A stretch of DNA of 64,000 nucleotides from Simiduia agarivorans SA1 = DSM 21679 (lineage in GTDB: Bacteria > Pseudomonadota > Gammaproteobacteria > Pseudomonadales > Cellvibrionaceae), in assembly GCF_000305785.2 (NCBI RefSeq), contig NC_018868.3, positions 2,328,001 to 2,392,000 of the forward strand. The letters run 5' to 3'. The position numbers and the translations under genes were made by a program. Positions 8,327 through 18,198 of this stretch are shown one piece after another. Below the pieces are notes generated by a model. That model did no database searches, had not been told where the DNA came from, and worked only from the letters and a program-made list of their open reading frames with translations. Every line of letters starts with the position of its first letter. Positions within the stretch are counted from its first letter, which is position 1.

Positions 8327-8956
8327 TCAGGCATGAAGCCCACCATTGTGAAACATCAGCTGAGGCCAGTCGTCCTTGCCCGGGCTGTGGTAAACCGCAA
8401 TATGCGACAGGCAGGCATGCGGCACGTGCAAATAGGACAGGGGCCGTATGGGCATGCCCAACACCTGTGCCAATATCAGGCGGATCACACCGCCATGGGT
8501 CAACACCAGCGTGGTTTTGCCGCGCTGCCGGGTGAGCAGTTGCTGCCACACAGCCACCACCCGCGCCTGAAAATCTGCCATGGTTTCGCCATCGGGCGGT
8601 GGAAATGCGGCGGGATCACGCCAGAAGCGGCTGATGCGCTCCGGTTCGCGCTGCTCGATCAGCGACACAAGCTGACCTTCCCATTGACCGAAATGAATCT
8701 CGGCCAACGCCGGCTCTTCCGATAACGGCAGATGGTGCTCTGCGCAAAAGGCCCGGGCGGGCTCACAGCATCGGGCCAGAGGCGAGCTCCACACCGCATC
8801 GGGCGCCGCCGCGGTCAGGGTTCCCAACACCTGCTGAACCTGTGCCCTGCCCTGGGGACTCAGGGCAGAATCGGTACTGCCACGAAAGATCTGACCGCCT
8901 TCGCAGGCGCCGTGCCGCAACAGGTAAACATGGGTTGCACACGGCTCATCCGTCAT
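8327..8956 (-). CDS. cobC: Alpha-ribazole phosphatase (histidine phosphatase family)
   Basis: The 209-residue protein has the phosphoglycerate-mutase-like fold. The phosphohistidine motif YLLRHG lies at 11-16, a second arginine region at [13 protein letters not shown], and the acid residue in [10 protein letters not shown] second catalytic histidine is in [11 protein letters not shown]. In the cobalamin pathway CobC removes phosphate from alpha-ribazole-5'-phosphate or from adenosylcobalamin-5'-phosphate. The specific assignment rests on its position between cobT (ATGA overlap) and cobS; alone it would be called a generic histidine phosphatase. Confidence 0.88.
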   Translation of the reverse strand: MTDEPCATHVYLLRHGACEGGQIFRGSTDSALSPQGRAQVQQVLGTLTAAAPDAVWSSPLARCCEPARAFCAEHHLPLSEEPALAEIHFGQWEGQLVSLIEQREPERISRFWRDPAAFPPPDGETMADFQARVVAVWQQLLTRQRGKTTLVLTHGGVIRLILAQVLGMPIRPLSYLHVPHACLSHIAVYHSPGKDDWPQLMFHNGGLHA

Positions 8957-10002
8957 CGGGCTTTATCCGCCACACCGGCTTCCGCAAACGTTGCCATGCC
9001 GTTGTGCAGGTCACAGGCCAGCCGGACCAGTGGCACGGCCACGGCCGCGCCACTGCCTTCGCCCAGACGCAGGCCAAGGTCCAGCAACGGCACCTGACCC
9101 ATGGCCTCAACCGCCAACCGATGACCGGGTTCGGCCGATGCGTGAGACAGGATCAACCAGGGCACAATGGCCGGATTAATCCGGCTCGCCAGCAATGCGG
9201 CCGCCGTGCAAATAAACCCGTCAACCAGCACCGCGATGCCGGTTTGGGCACAGGCGATGTAAGCCCCCACCAAGGCGGCGGTTTCGAATCCGCCCAGGCA
9301 GCGCAAGACCTCTACCGGATCGCGCGCCTGCGCGTGCAGGTTCAGGGCCTGCTCGATAACCCGGGCCTTGTGCGACACGCCCGCAGAATCCAGCCCGGTG
9401 CCGGGGCCCGCCAGCAGCGCGGGGTCGACCTCGAGCAGGCGACACAGCATTGCCGTGGCCGTGGTGGTATTTCCGATACCCATTTCGCCCGCGACGAACA
9501 GGTCGGTATTGTTGGCCTGCGCCCGCTGCACGGCTGCACGTCCGGCCGCCAGGGCCAGCTGGAGTTGCTCGTGGGTCATGGCGGCGGCGCGGGCTATATT
9601 GCCGCTCTGTGGGGCAATGGTAGCGTCGATGACTTGCGGAAGCGCGGCGGTGGGCTGGACCGTGCCCAGGTTAATCACCTCAAGGCTTGCCCCCAACGAC
9701 TTGGCCAGCACCGAGATGGCAGCCCCGCCGCCGGCAAAGTTGGCCACCATCTGGGCGGTCACGGCCTGGGGAAAAGCCGAGACGGATTCGGCGCAGACGC
9801 CCTGATCGGCGGCAAACACCGCCATCGCAACCCTGGCGGCCGAGGGGTGCAGATTGTGCTGCAGTGCCGCCAGTTCCACCGCCAGAGACTCCAGACGGCC
9901 CAGGCTTCCGGCGGGTTTGGTGAGTTGATTTTGCCAGGCCAGAGCCTTGTTCCGGTGCTTTTCGCTGGGCGCTACCACCCCGTCCAGGTACCAATTGTCC
10001 AT
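8953..10002 (-). CDS. cobT: Nicotinate-nucleotide--dimethylbenzimidazole phosphoribosyltransferase
   Basis: CobT makes alpha-ribazole-5'-phosphate from nicotinate mononucleotide and 5,6-dimethylbenzimidazole. The 349-residue length is typical. Recognisable segments are [16 protein letters not shown] near 27-42, [20 protein letters not shown] near 88, [14 protein letters not shown] near 172 and the C-terminal [12 protein letters not shown] containing the family's catalytic glutamate. It overlaps cobC by 4 bp. No bluB or other lower-ligand synthesis gene is in this window, so dimethylbenzimidazole is made elsewhere or imported. Confidence 0.94.
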   Translation of the reverse strand: MDNWYLDGVVAPSEKHRNKALAWQNQLTKPAGSLGRLESLAVELAALQHNLHPSAARVAMAVFAADQGVCAESVSAFPQAVTAQMVANFAGGGAAISVLAKSLGASLEVINLGTVQPTAALPQVIDATIAPQSGNIARAAAMTHEQLQLALAAGRAAVQRAQANNTDLFVAGEMGIGNTTTATAMLCRLLEVDPALLAGPGTGLDSAGVSHKARVIEQALNLHAQARDPVEVLRCLGGFETAALVGAYIACAQTGIAVLVDGFICTAAALLASRINPAIVPWLILSHASAEPGHRLAVEAMGQVPLLDLGLRLGEGSGAAVAVPLVRLACDLHNGMATFAEAGVADKAR

Positions 10003-10081
10003 AATTATCCTTGTTATGTTTAATCATCAAACTACATCCACATCGCGCCCATCCCGGACACGGCGTGAAATTGAACTGCGG

Positions 10082-10606
10082 TTAAAACGGCTGTCCTTTC
10101 ATCACCCACGGTAACCCCGCGGCCACAAACACCACCCGCTCCACTTCTGCCGCGAGCAATTGGTGCAAACGCCCGCTCTCGTCAACAAAGCGGCGGCTCA
10201 GCTCGCCCATGGGCACAACCCCCAGTCCCACTTCGTTGCTGACCATGATCAACTCCCCCTTAAACGCGCCCACTGCCCCCAGCAGTGCATCGCGCTCCTG
10301 ATCCCAGCATTGGGCCTGCAATGCATTGGCGAGCCAGAGGGTCAGGCAGTCGATCAGAACAAAAGCCCCCGGATTATTCAAGCGTCGCAAACAGCCAGCC
10401 AGATCGAGCGGCGACTCCTGCAGCTGCCAACGGCTATCCCGCTGCAACTGATGATGCTGAATGCGCGCACTCATTTCGGCGTCATTGTGCGCGCGGTCGG
10501 CGGTGGCGATGTAATGGCAGGGGCTGTCCGCGGCCAGATTCAACAGCCAGCCCTCCGCCAGCCGGCTTTTGCCGGAACGGGCCCCACCCAGCACCAATGA
10601 TCGCAT
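10082..10606 (-). CDS. cobU: Adenosylcobinamide kinase / adenosylcobinamide-phosphate guanylyltransferase
   Basis: This 174-residue bifunctional enzyme (also called CobP) phosphorylates adenosylcobinamide and activates it with GTP. The P-loop GGARSGKS is at residues 7-14, followed by a conserved YIATADRAHNDAEM segment. The C-terminal part has LIMVSNEVGLGVVP and RRFVDESGRLHQ. It is the first gene of the minus-strand cobalamin set, 79 bp before cobT. The 217 bp upstream (10607-10823) hold no structure I can recognise as a cobalamin riboswitch. Regulation is therefore not apparent from the sequence. Confidence 0.93.
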   Translation of the reverse strand: MRSLVLGGARSGKSRLAEGWLLNLAADSPCHYIATADRAHNDAEMSARIQHHQLQRDSRWQLQESPLDLAGCLRRLNNPGAFVLIDCLTLWLANALQAQCWDQERDALLGAVGAFKGELIMVSNEVGLGVVPMGELSRRFVDESGRLHQLLAAEVERVVFVAAGLPWVMKGQPF

Positions 10607-10823
10607 CGCTTTCTCCCGAAGTTGGCAAATTTAGCGAATAATACCTCGTATTTTTGCGCCACCATCCTACAATGAATAGCACCGGATTTATTAAAAAATA
10701 TAATTGTTTTTCAGTCTGTTAATGCTGGTGCCAACACCCCCGCTGCGGTACTGTGCGCGCCCCTTTGAGAGGGTTGACAAACCGGCGGCGGCGTCCAGAG
10801 ACAAACTGGCAAAAGGAAAACCG

Positions 10824-11282
10824 ATGATTGATTCAACTCATGCAAAGGCCAACCTGCCCTGTGTAGGATGGCGTGAATGGCTGAGCCTGCCCGAATTGGG
10901 CATCAAGGACATCAAGGCCAAAGTGGACACCGGCGCAAGAACCTCTGCGCTACACACATTCTCTCTGGAGTTTTTTTTCAAAGGCGAAGAAGAATGGGTG
11001 CGTATCGGACTGCATCCGAAGCAGAACAGCAACGAAGAATTTTTCACTGAAGCCCGCGTGGTGGACAAGCGCATGGTGCGCGATTCCGGCGGCCATGAAG
11101 AAGTCCGCCCGGTGATTGAGACCTTATTTGTGGTGGGTCAACACCGCTTTCGCGCCGAGATGACCCTGACCAGTCGCGACAACATGAAATTTCGCATGCT
11201 GCTTGGGCGCAAAGCGCTGGAAAATAAATTTTTAGTGGACTCACAAGGTTCCTATTTACAGTCCGTCAAACCTGCCGTTTGA
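10824..11282 (+). CDS. RimB-like retropepsin-fold protease associated with RimK
   Basis: The product of about 152 residues belongs to the family often mislabelled ATP-dependent zinc protease (PF05618). The aspartic-protease-like motif [11 protein letters not shown] begins near residue 33, with a second conserved stretch [19 protein letters not shown] near the C-terminus. ATG 10824 has AAAGGAAA upstream and starts at the family N-terminus; an earlier in-frame ATG gives only non-homologous residues. The gene lies 23 bp before rimK. In pseudomonads a protease of this type (RimB) is encoded with RimK and influences S6 glutamylation. That link is from memory of the literature; the family call is from sequence. 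Confidence 0.85.
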   Translation: MIDSTHAKANLPCVGWREWLSLPELGIKDIKAKVDTGARTSALHTFSLEFFFKGEEEWVRIGLHPKQNSNEEFFTEARVVDKRMVRDSGGHEEVRPVIETLFVVGQHRFRAEMTLTSRDNMKFRMLLGRKALENKFLVDSQGSYLQSVKPAV

Positions 11283-11305
11283 CATTCACACAGGAGAATT
11301 ACTCC

Positions 11306-12211
11306 ATGAAAATTGCTGTATTGTCCCGCAACGCTAATCTCTACTCGACCAATCGTCTGGTAGAAGCCGCGAAAGAGCGAGGTCACGAGGTGGAAGTGAT
11401 CGATTGCCTGCGCTGCTATATGACTATTAATCCGGACGACCTGGACATGCACTATAAAGGTCGTGAGTTGATTGGCTATGACGCGGTCATTCCCCGTATC
11501 GGGGCGTCAGTAACTTTTTATGGTACCGCCGTGTTGCGACAATTTGAAATGATGGGCGTTTTCCCGGTCAACGAATCCGTGGCCATCACCCGCTCGCGCG
11601 ACAAACTCCGCTCCATGCAATTGTTGGCACGCAAAAATATCGGCCTGCCCACCACGGGCTTTGCCAACCAGACCCGCTATATTCCCGATCTGATCGAAAT
11701 GGTGGGCGGCGCGCCACTGGTGATCAAATTGCTGGAAGGCACGCAAGGTATCGGCGTGGTGCTGGCGGAAACCCGTAAAGCGGCCGAGAGTATTCTCGAA
11801 GCCTTTATGGGCCTCGGTGCCAACATCATGGTACAAAAATTTGTCAAGGAAGCCGGCGGCGCCGACATCCGTTGCTTTGTCATTGGCGATAAAGTGGTCG
11901 GCGCCATGAAGCGGCAAGGCAAGGAGGGCGAATTCCGCTCCAACCTGCACCGTGGCGGCACTGCATCGCTGATCAAAATCACACCGCAGGAACGCGAGAC
12001 GGCCGTGCGCGCGGCACGCACCATGGGCTTGAATATTGCCGGTGTCGATTTGCTGCGTTCCTCTAACGGCCCGGTGGTTATGGAAGTAAACTCTTCACCC
12101 GGCCTGGAAGGCATCGAAAAAGCCACAGGTAAGGACATCGCCGGCGAAATTATCAAGTGGATCGAGAAGAACGCCAAAGCCAACGCGTCTAAAACCAAAG
12201 GCAAAGGCTGA
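11306..12211 (+). CDS. rimK: Ribosomal protein S6--L-glutamate ligase
   Basis: RimK is an ATP-grasp ligase that adds glutamate residues to the C-terminus of ribosomal protein S6 and can form poly-glutamate. The product of 301 residues is essentially the length of E. coli RimK. It shows [20 protein letters not shown] at the start, [12 protein letters not shown], the ATP-binding [15 protein letters not shown] and the metal-binding end [20 protein letters not shown] precedes ATG 11306, which decides the start over an upstream frame extension. It follows the RimB-like protease and is followed 1 bp later by an M14 hydrolase, so the three are likely co-transcribed. Confidence 0.95.
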   Translation: MKIAVLSRNANLYSTNRLVEAAKERGHEVEVIDCLRCYMTINPDDLDMHYKGRELIGYDAVIPRIGASVTFYGTAVLRQFEMMGVFPVNESVAITRSRDKLRSMQLLARKNIGLPTTGFANQTRYIPDLIEMVGGAPLVIKLLEGTQGIGVVLAETRKAAESILEAFMGLGANIMVQKFVKEAGGADIRCFVIGDKVVGAMKRQGKEGEFRSNLHRGGTASLIKITPQERETAVRAARTMGLNIAGVDLLRSSNGPVVMEVNSSPGLEGIEKATGKDIAGEIIKWIEKNAKANASKTKGKG

Positions 12212-12212
12212 A

Positions 12213-13307
12213 ATGGGTACAGATACAGCCAAACCGAAAACGCGCAACAAGCGGGCCCCGTTTCAGCTGTTGGGTGAAACGGTCGCCGCTGGCACCAGCG
12301 CCATGCTGGAAATGGATATTGGTAAACTGTACACCAACACCCCACTCACCATTGGCGTCGAGGTTTTTCACGGTAAACAGGACGGTCCGGTACTGCTGGT
12401 TACCGCCGCTATTCACGGCGATGAACTCAACGGCATTGAAGTATGTCGGCGCCTGGCAAAAGCGCCGGCACTGAAAAAACTGAAGGGCACCCTGATACTG
12501 GTACCCGTGGTCAATGCCTTTGGCTTTATCCAGCAGATCCGTTACCTGCCCGACCGTCGCGATCTGAACCGTTGTTTCCCGGGCTCAGAAAAAGGCTCGC
12601 TCGGTTCGCGCATTGCCTACTTGTTGCGCACAGAGTTGCTGGCTCATTGCACGCACGTGGTGGATTTACACACGGGCGCAATTCACCGCTCAAACCTGCC
12701 ACAAATCCGCGCCAATCTGGAGAATGAACAGAATCTCGCGATGGCCCAGGCATTTGGTGCCCCGGTGGTGATGCATTCCAGTATTCTCGATGGGTCTTTC
12801 CGCGACGCCGCCGACAAAATGGGCAAGCCATTTATTTTGTACGAAGCCGGGCAGGCCTTACGATTTGACGAACCATCCATCATGGGTGGCGTCAAGGGCC
12901 TGATGGGGGTCATGCAACACCTGGGCATGCTTAACAAACGCAAAACGCAAAAGTCATTTGAGCCTACACTGGCGAACTCCAGCCAGTGGGTACGCGCCGG
13001 CCACGACGGCATGATGGTGCCCCGGGTTGAATTAGGTGCACGGGTCAAAAAAGGCGACCTGCTGGCATTGGTCGTTGACCCCTATGGCGAGCAGGAACTT
13101 GAAATCACCTCGCCGGTCAACGGCATTGTGATCGGCCGGAACAATATTCCGGTGGTAAACGAAGGCGAGGCTTTGTTCCATATCGCCAAATTTGACACGG
13201 TGCGGGAAGCGGCAAAAACCGTTGAAGCGTTTCACGAACAGTTTGACGACCTGAGCGATCCCGACCTGCGCTTTACCGACCCCTGGGGAGATCGCTATGA
13301 CAGTTAG
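12213..13307 (+). CDS. M14-type succinylglutamate desuccinylase/aspartoacylase family hydrolase
   Basis: The 364-residue protein has the zinc carboxypeptidase core of the AstE/AspA group. Ligands His68 and Glu71 lie in AAIHGDELNG, His153 in DLHTG, with DRRDLNRCFPG near 114 and the catalytic Glu211 in YEAGQ. The C-terminal part (about 265-340) is a lipoyl-like barrel (ARVKKGDLLALVVDPYG and SPVNGIVIGRN). It starts 1 bp after rimK and its end overlaps the CorA-type gene by 11 bp. Members cleave amide bonds to acidic amino acids; location suggests action on glutamylated products, which is inference. Confidence 0.87.
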   Translation: MGTDTAKPKTRNKRAPFQLLGETVAAGTSAMLEMDIGKLYTNTPLTIGVEVFHGKQDGPVLLVTAAIHGDELNGIEVCRRLAKAPALKKLKGTLILVPVVNAFGFIQQIRYLPDRRDLNRCFPGSEKGSLGSRIAYLLRTELLAHCTHVVDLHTGAIHRSNLPQIRANLENEQNLAMAQAFGAPVVMHSSILDGSFRDAADKMGKPFILYEAGQALRFDEPSIMGGVKGLMGVMQHLGMLNKRKTQKSFEPTLANSSQWVRAGHDGMMVPRVELGARVKKGDLLALVVDPYGEQELEITSPVNGIVIGRNNIPVVNEGEALFHIAKFDTVREAAKTVEAFHEQFDDLSDPDLRFTDPWGDRYDS

Positions 13308-14265
13308 GGCACTGTTATTCAACACGCAAGGTGAATTGGTCAAAAGCGGGCAGGAGGAGCTTCTGCCTTACTATCACAATGAAGATTATTTTCTGTGGCT
13401 GGACGTTATCGGCACCGATGCTGAACGCGAAATGCAAGCCCTAGCCAGCTTTGACCTGAACCCATTGGCCCACCGCGACGCCCAACGGCATCGGCACCCA
13501 CCCAAATATGAGCCTTTTGACGATCATGTGTTTTTGCTCATGCACGAGCTCACCGAGCAAGGTACACAGACAGAAATCAGCCGGCATCAACTGGCGATTT
13601 TTGCCAACAATTCCCACCTGATTACCCGCCGCAACCAACATTCGGTCACCGTAGATAAGATCTGGCAACAACTCACTCAGGATCAGACGCTGCCCCGGGG
13701 TGGGATCGGGCAGCTGGTCTATATGCTGCTGCGCGGCATCACCGACCGTTATCTGCCTCTGATGTTTGAAGTGGAACAACGCCTGAGCCAGATTGAAGAC
13801 GAAATTTTTGATGCCACCAGCGACGATTTGCTTGGCGAACTGATCAGCTATGGCTCACAGTTGAAAAAAGCCCGCCGCTCGTTTGTTTACCAAACGGAAG
13901 TGATTGAAGAAATCATGAATGCGGACCACGCGCACCTGCTGGCGTTTGATGAGCACGAGCTGGTGGACCTGTTCGAGCACTTCGAGCGACTTGGCAGCTT
14001 GGCCAATCTGTATCAGGAGCTGACCAATGACCTGATCAACGGTTTCATTTCGGTCAGCGCCCATCGCACCAACAACATCATGAAGCTGCTGACGATCGTC
14101 ACCGCCATCTTCCTGCCCTTAACACTGATCGCGGGCATATATGGCATGAACTTCGAATACATGCCCGAATTACGCTGGCACTACAGCTATTTCTTTGTAT
14201 TGGGGTTCATGTTCAGCGTCATGATCTTTGGCATTGTATTTGTGCGCAAACGTGGCTGGCTGTAG
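13297..14265 (+). CDS. CorA family divalent cation transporter (ZntB-like)
   Basis: The 322-residue protein has a large cytoplasmic N-terminal domain and a long helix bundle. Two C-terminal membrane helices follow, and the CorA selectivity signature YGMNFEYMPEL lies in the loop between them (about 285-295). CorA homologues form pentamers that move Mg2+, Co2+, Ni2+ or Zn2+. The N-terminal domain resembles the ZntB/CorA-like group more than classical CorA, so the ion is left open. Its start overlaps the M14 gene end and its stop abuts the MscS gene. Confidence 0.9.
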   Translation: MTVRALLFNTQGELVKSGQEELLPYYHNEDYFLWLDVIGTDAEREMQALASFDLNPLAHRDAQRHRHPPKYEPFDDHVFLLMHELTEQGTQTEISRHQLAIFANNSHLITRRNQHSVTVDKIWQQLTQDQTLPRGGIGQLVYMLLRGITDRYLPLMFEVEQRLSQIEDEIFDATSDDLLGELISYGSQLKKARRSFVYQTEVIEEIMNADHAHLLAFDEHELVDLFEHFERLGSLANLYQELTNDLINGFISVSAHRTNNIMKLLTIVTAIFLPLTLIAGIYGMNFEYMPELRWHYSYFFVLGFMFSVMIFGIVFVRKRGWL

Positions 14266-15159
14266 ATGCTGGATTTTCTCAATATCACGCTGTTCGAATT
14301 CGACGACTACCGGCTCAGCCTGCTGGCACTGCTGAACATTATTGCAATTCTGGTGGCCGGCTGGATTGTGTCGCGACTGGCTCAGCGTTCACTGACCCGG
14401 CTTGCCGGCAGCAACAAACGCATCGATCAGCGCGCGGCCTATTCCATTGGCCGGATTCTGCACTACATCATCATTACCATCGCTTTGCTGATGAGTTTAT
14501 CGGTGGCAGGCTTCAACTTTACCAAGCTCGCGATTGTTGCCGGCGCCCTGTCGGTCGGCATCGGTTTTGGTCTGCAAGGCATCGCCAACAATTTCATTTC
14601 CGGCGTGATCATGTTGTTTGAGCGCAACATTAACGTGGGCGACGTGGTGGAGTTACAGTCGGGTACCTTTGGCACTATCAAAGAAATCAATGTGCGCAGC
14701 ACCCTCATCAATACACCTGACAACATGGACGTATTGGTGCCGAATTCCGAATTCTTGTCCGCTCAGGTAACCAACTGGACATTGCGCGAAGGCCTGGTGC
14801 GTTTTCGCATTCCCTTTGGCGTGGCCTACGGCACCGACAAAGACGCCATGCGCGATGCGGTGCTGAAGGCCGCCAACCAGGTGGCGACCACGGTCAACAT
14901 TGAACCGCGCTATCCCACGCGGGTATTCATGACCGGTTTTGGTGATTCCAGTCTGGATTTTGTGCTGGTGGTATGGGTCACGCACGAAGCGGCGCAAGCG
15001 CCAACCCGCACCAAGTCTGCCTATTTCTGGGCCGTGGATACCGCACTGCGCGAAGGCGGTTTTGAGATTCCCTTTCCTCAACGGGATCTGCATCTGCGCA
15101 CCGGCTTCGATCAACGCAATGCCGAGGCGGGTGGACCCGACGCTCAGGCCGGCGAGTGA
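14266..15159 (+). CDS. MscS-type mechanosensitive ion channel
   Basis: The 297-residue protein has three membrane helices, at about residues 15-38, 62-82 and 88-115. The last is the pore-lining TM3, with alternating Gly/Ala in VAGALSVGIGFGLQGIANNF. The beta domain (ERNINVGDVVELQSGTFGTI) and a C-terminal alpha/beta domain follow. These channels release solutes on hypo-osmotic shock. ATG 14266 begins directly after the CorA-type stop codon, so expression is coupled. Its 3' end overlaps the convergent GGDEF gene by 16 bp. Confidence 0.92.
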   Translation: MLDFLNITLFEFDDYRLSLLALLNIIAILVAGWIVSRLAQRSLTRLAGSNKRIDQRAAYSIGRILHYIIITIALLMSLSVAGFNFTKLAIVAGALSVGIGFGLQGIANNFISGVIMLFERNINVGDVVELQSGTFGTIKEINVRSTLINTPDNMDVLVPNSEFLSAQVTNWTLREGLVRFRIPFGVAYGTDKDAMRDAVLKAANQVATTVNIEPRYPTRVFMTGFGDSSLDFVLVVWVTHEAAQAPTRTKSAYFWAVDTALREGGFEIPFPQRDLHLRTGFDQRNAEAGGPDAQAGE

Positions 15160-18131
15160 TGCGCCAGGGTTAAGGTCAAAAAACCCTGCTCGCGCCAGCG
15201 GGAAAAATCTGTCGCGGTGGGCTGACCTGTGCCAATGGATTGTTGCAGCACGGCACTGCAGTTCGCATAGGCATAACCGTTCCGGCCAGCATGTTTAACC
15301 TGGTACAGGCAATAGTCCGCCAACTCCAACGCCACTTCCCAGTCTATGGCTTCGCCGTCCACCACGATCGGGTGCACAGCGATGCCAACGGATGCAGTCA
15401 GCTCCCCCTCCAGGCCTGCCTCTTGCCCTGCCAACCGAGTTGCCATGTTGATGCGGCCGGCGACATTGGCAAAACTGGCTTCGCTGGATTCAGGCTGAAT
15501 TAACAAAAATTCCTCGCCGCCCAGCCGTATCAGGAGATCAGATTCCCGGCACAATTTTTTCAACTGAATGGCAAGGCTCTGCAAAGTGGCATCGCCTTTT
15601 GCGTGACCAAAGCGATCGTTAATGGATTTGAATCTATCCAGATCAATCAGGAAAAAACCAATGGCAGACACATCCAGGCCCGCAAATTTCTGGCGTCGTT
15701 GATTCGCCAGCAAGCGCGGCATCTGGTCGTACAGAAAGCGCCGGTTGTGCAAACCGGTGAGCGCATCCACCATACTGATTTCCAATAAGCGCTCATTTAA
15801 CACGGCCAGTTTTTCATTGGCTTCGGTCAACGCCTGGGTACGCTGCGCAATTTCCTGCCGCATCCATTTTTCCCGACGCGCCATGCGTCGGGTCCACAGC
15901 TGCAGCATTAGGTAAATGATCGCCAACACCACCACCACAGCGCTCAATCTGAACCAGGTGGTTTCATGCCATTTTGGTGCAATCACATCATCCGCACTGG
16001 CCACAGGGCCCCACTGGCCAAAGGTATAGCGCGCTTGCACCTGAAACTGTTTGCGACCCGGCGGCAGGTTAGTGAAGTAGGCAAACGTCTGATCATCCAC
16101 GTAGCGCCACTCGTTGCTGTAGGGAATCACGCGATAACGGTATTGCAAAGCATGAGGCACGCGGAATTCCAGCGCGCCGAACAAATACTCCCGATCGCCG
16201 GGTGCCGCCGTGCCGCCGGGTTTACGGATGCGGTCGATTTTCACCACCGGTACCCGTGCGCGCGGCACGTCCATTTCTGCACGGACCAGGCCCGCCAGGG
16301 ACGGATACCACAGGTAACCGTCGAACATGGCCACCCGATGGTTGCCACCACCATTACAACAACGCACCCAATGCCGGCCGGGCATCTGCCCTTGATCGTG
16401 CAGAATCACTTCCAGTTGGGGCCGGGGTTTATCCAGGCTGTTTATGGCCACGCGTTCAATCCCGTCGCCATTGCCAATCCACAGCCAGGGGCCCGACGCA
16501 ATCAGACTGAACGCACCGCTGGAAGGCAATCCGCCGTCAAGCGACAGTAATTGCCACCGCTGACCTTGCCCATCGCCAACAAACACCCCTTGCTGATAGG
16601 TCCCCACCACCAAACGGCCGTCGGGCAGTTGGGTCATGGCGATAATAAAACCATTGCCCAATGGCGAATGCTGGACCCTGTGCCAACCCTCGGGCCCGCG
16701 CCGCCACAAGCCCTGCTCGGTACCCGCCCATAAATTGCCCGCGCCATCTTCGAACAAGGTCCGCACCGGCAGCGCATTCAATGGGCTGTCGAGTTGTTCG
16801 GCGCCGTCGTTGCTCAATGTCCACAGGCCCCGGCTGCTGGCCGCCAGCATGCGATGCTCGCGGTCAATGATCAGGCTGTTCACCTGCACACCGTTGAGAG
16901 CCGGGTATTGGATCGCTTTGCCACCGGCCCAGCGCATCAACCCTTCCCGGCTGCCGACCCATACCTGCTTCATTGGGTCCACGGCCAGGCTGTAAGCAAC
17001 CCCGCCGGGGATCACTTCCGCCGGTACCAGCTCGCTGATCTGGCCCCGATGCAGCTGTGCAACGCCCGATTCCGTGCCGATCAGCAAACGGTCGTTATCC
17101 GCCAACACCGTCCAGCTGAAGGTATCCAGGCCTTCGGCGGCACCCCATTGCACCACCGAACCGCGCCAGTAGTGCCGGACGCCATTGGCGCGGCTGCCCA
17201 CCCAAAACGCGGCATCCTCAGACGCAAACAGACTCAGGGCTTCCGCCGCCATCGACGCTTCGCCAGCGAGGTGCCGGCTCAGGCGCCCGGCGACCCAAAA
17301 CCCAAATCCGGTTGCGTCGGCCACCCACACCGCGCCCTGATACCCGGCCATGGCCTGCACCGGCTGGCTGGTCAACCAGCTCATCCCCGCGGCCCGCCAG
17401 AACCCGAGCCCGCGGCTGGTAGCGATCCAAACCCCACCTTCGCTCGCGACCAATTCGCGCACAACCGGCGCTGATCCTTCAGCACCCAGCGCGGCGACCT
17501 GTTCCACCGACTGGCCATCGGCCCGGAATAATACGCCCCGATTGCTGACCCACCAGATGGCGTCGTCGGCGGTCAGCGCCTGTACCTGTCCTTGCCAACC
17601 GGCAAAGGTCTGCAAACCTTCCGGACCAAAGCGCCACAGCCCATCACCCGACAACCAGATGACCCCTTGCGCATCGACCGCGAGGCCGGTCACTTCGCCG
17701 ATGGGATCGAGCATCGCCATGGATTCGAACTGACCGTCAGCCCAACGCACCAGGCGGTTCTGGGCCACGATCCAGATGGCATCGTCCACCGCCAGCAGGT
17801 GCGACACCCATCCGGCACCCAGTGCGGGCTGCTCCGGTGCTTTGAACACCTCCACCGTGACGCCGTTCATGCGCACCAAACCGTTCTGTGTGCCCAACCA
17901 CATCCACCCCTCGGGGCCGCGCGCGATGGCGGTCACGCTCACCTGGGGTAAGCCCGATTCCAGTGACCAGCTGGCGAAGTGGTAATTGCTATCGGGGGTG
18001 CTGGGCGAGAGCGGATTGGCCGCAAGCGCGCCGGCATAGAACAAAAGGGCAAACAGCAGCCCTGCAAGCCGTCTCTCGCGGGCAATAGATTTCGACAGGA
18101 CAGGGGCGCAGCTTTCCATCAGCACCTTCAT
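15144..18131 (-). CDS. Propeller-sensor diguanylate cyclase (two-component regulator propeller, Y_Y_Y, GGDEF)
   Basis: The product of about 995 residues has an N-terminal export signal (AGLLFALLFYAGALAANP). Many beta-propeller repeats with WxGxxxGL motifs follow (WLGTQNGLVRM, WIATSRGLGFW, WAGTEQGLWRRG). Next come a Y_Y_Y-type beta domain, one membrane helix (LSAVVVVLAIIYLMLQLW) and a coiled coil. A GGDEF domain with an intact RLGGEEF motif near residue 870 ends the protein, so it should make cyclic di-GMP. The sensor part is periplasmic. Two starts are possible: ATG 18131 (chosen, nearer the signal peptide) or ATG 18182. It lies downstream of mgtE on the same strand. The ligand is unknown; related sensors often respond to glycans. 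Confidence 0.9.
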   Translation of the reverse strand: MKVLMESCAPVLSKSIARERRLAGLLFALLFYAGALAANPLSPSTPDSNYHFASWSLESGLPQVSVTAIARGPEGWMWLGTQNGLVRMNGVTVEVFKAPEQPALGAGWVSHLLAVDDAIWIVAQNRLVRWADGQFESMAMLDPIGEVTGLAVDAQGVIWLSGDGLWRFGPEGLQTFAGWQGQVQALTADDAIWWVSNRGVLFRADGQSVEQVAALGAEGSAPVVRELVASEGGVWIATSRGLGFWRAAGMSWLTSQPVQAMAGYQGAVWVADATGFGFWVAGRLSRHLAGEASMAAEALSLFASEDAAFWVGSRANGVRHYWRGSVVQWGAAEGLDTFSWTVLADNDRLLIGTESGVAQLHRGQISELVPAEVIPGGVAYSLAVDPMKQVWVGSREGLMRWAGGKAIQYPALNGVQVNSLIIDREHRMLAASSRGLWTLSNDGAEQLDSPLNALPVRTLFEDGAGNLWAGTEQGLWRRGPEGWHRVQHSPLGNGFIIAMTQLPDGRLVVGTYQQGVFVGDGQGQRWQLLSLDGGLPSSGAFSLIASGPWLWIGNGDGIERVAINSLDKPRPQLEVILHDQGQMPGRHWVRCCNGGGNHRVAMFDGYLWYPSLAGLVRAEMDVPRARVPVVKIDRIRKPGGTAAPGDREYLFGALEFRVPHALQYRYRVIPYSNEWRYVDDQTFAYFTNLPPGRKQFQVQARYTFGQWGPVASADDVIAPKWHETTWFRLSAVVVVLAIIYLMLQLWTRRMARREKWMRQEIAQRTQALTEANEKLAVLNERLLEISMVDALTGLHNRRFLYDQMPRLLANQRRQKFAGLDVSAIGFFLIDLDRFKSINDRFGHAKGDATLQSLAIQLKKLCRESDLLIRLGGEEFLLIQPESSEASFANVAGRINMATRLAGQEAGLEGELTASVGIAVHPIVVDGEAIDWEVALELADYCLYQVKHAGRNGYAYANCSAVLQQSIGTGQPTATDFSRWREQGFLTLTLAHHSPA

Positions 18132-18198
18132 CAAAACGGCATATTCAGGCAGGACGTGGCCTGCAGTATACAGCGCCCGCACCGGCGTGCGAGCGGCG

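Noticed and set aside
10607..10823. Cobalamin riboswitch upstream of cobU
   Set aside because: I looked for the conserved B12-box and long stem architecture on the minus strand and saw none. The region also serves the divergent rimK group.
12213..13307. Calling the M14 gene astE as part of arginine succinyl catabolism
   Set aside because: It lies with rimK, about 29 kb from astA, and has a lipoyl-like C-terminal barrel typical of the wider aspartoacylase group, so a specific AstE call is unsupported.
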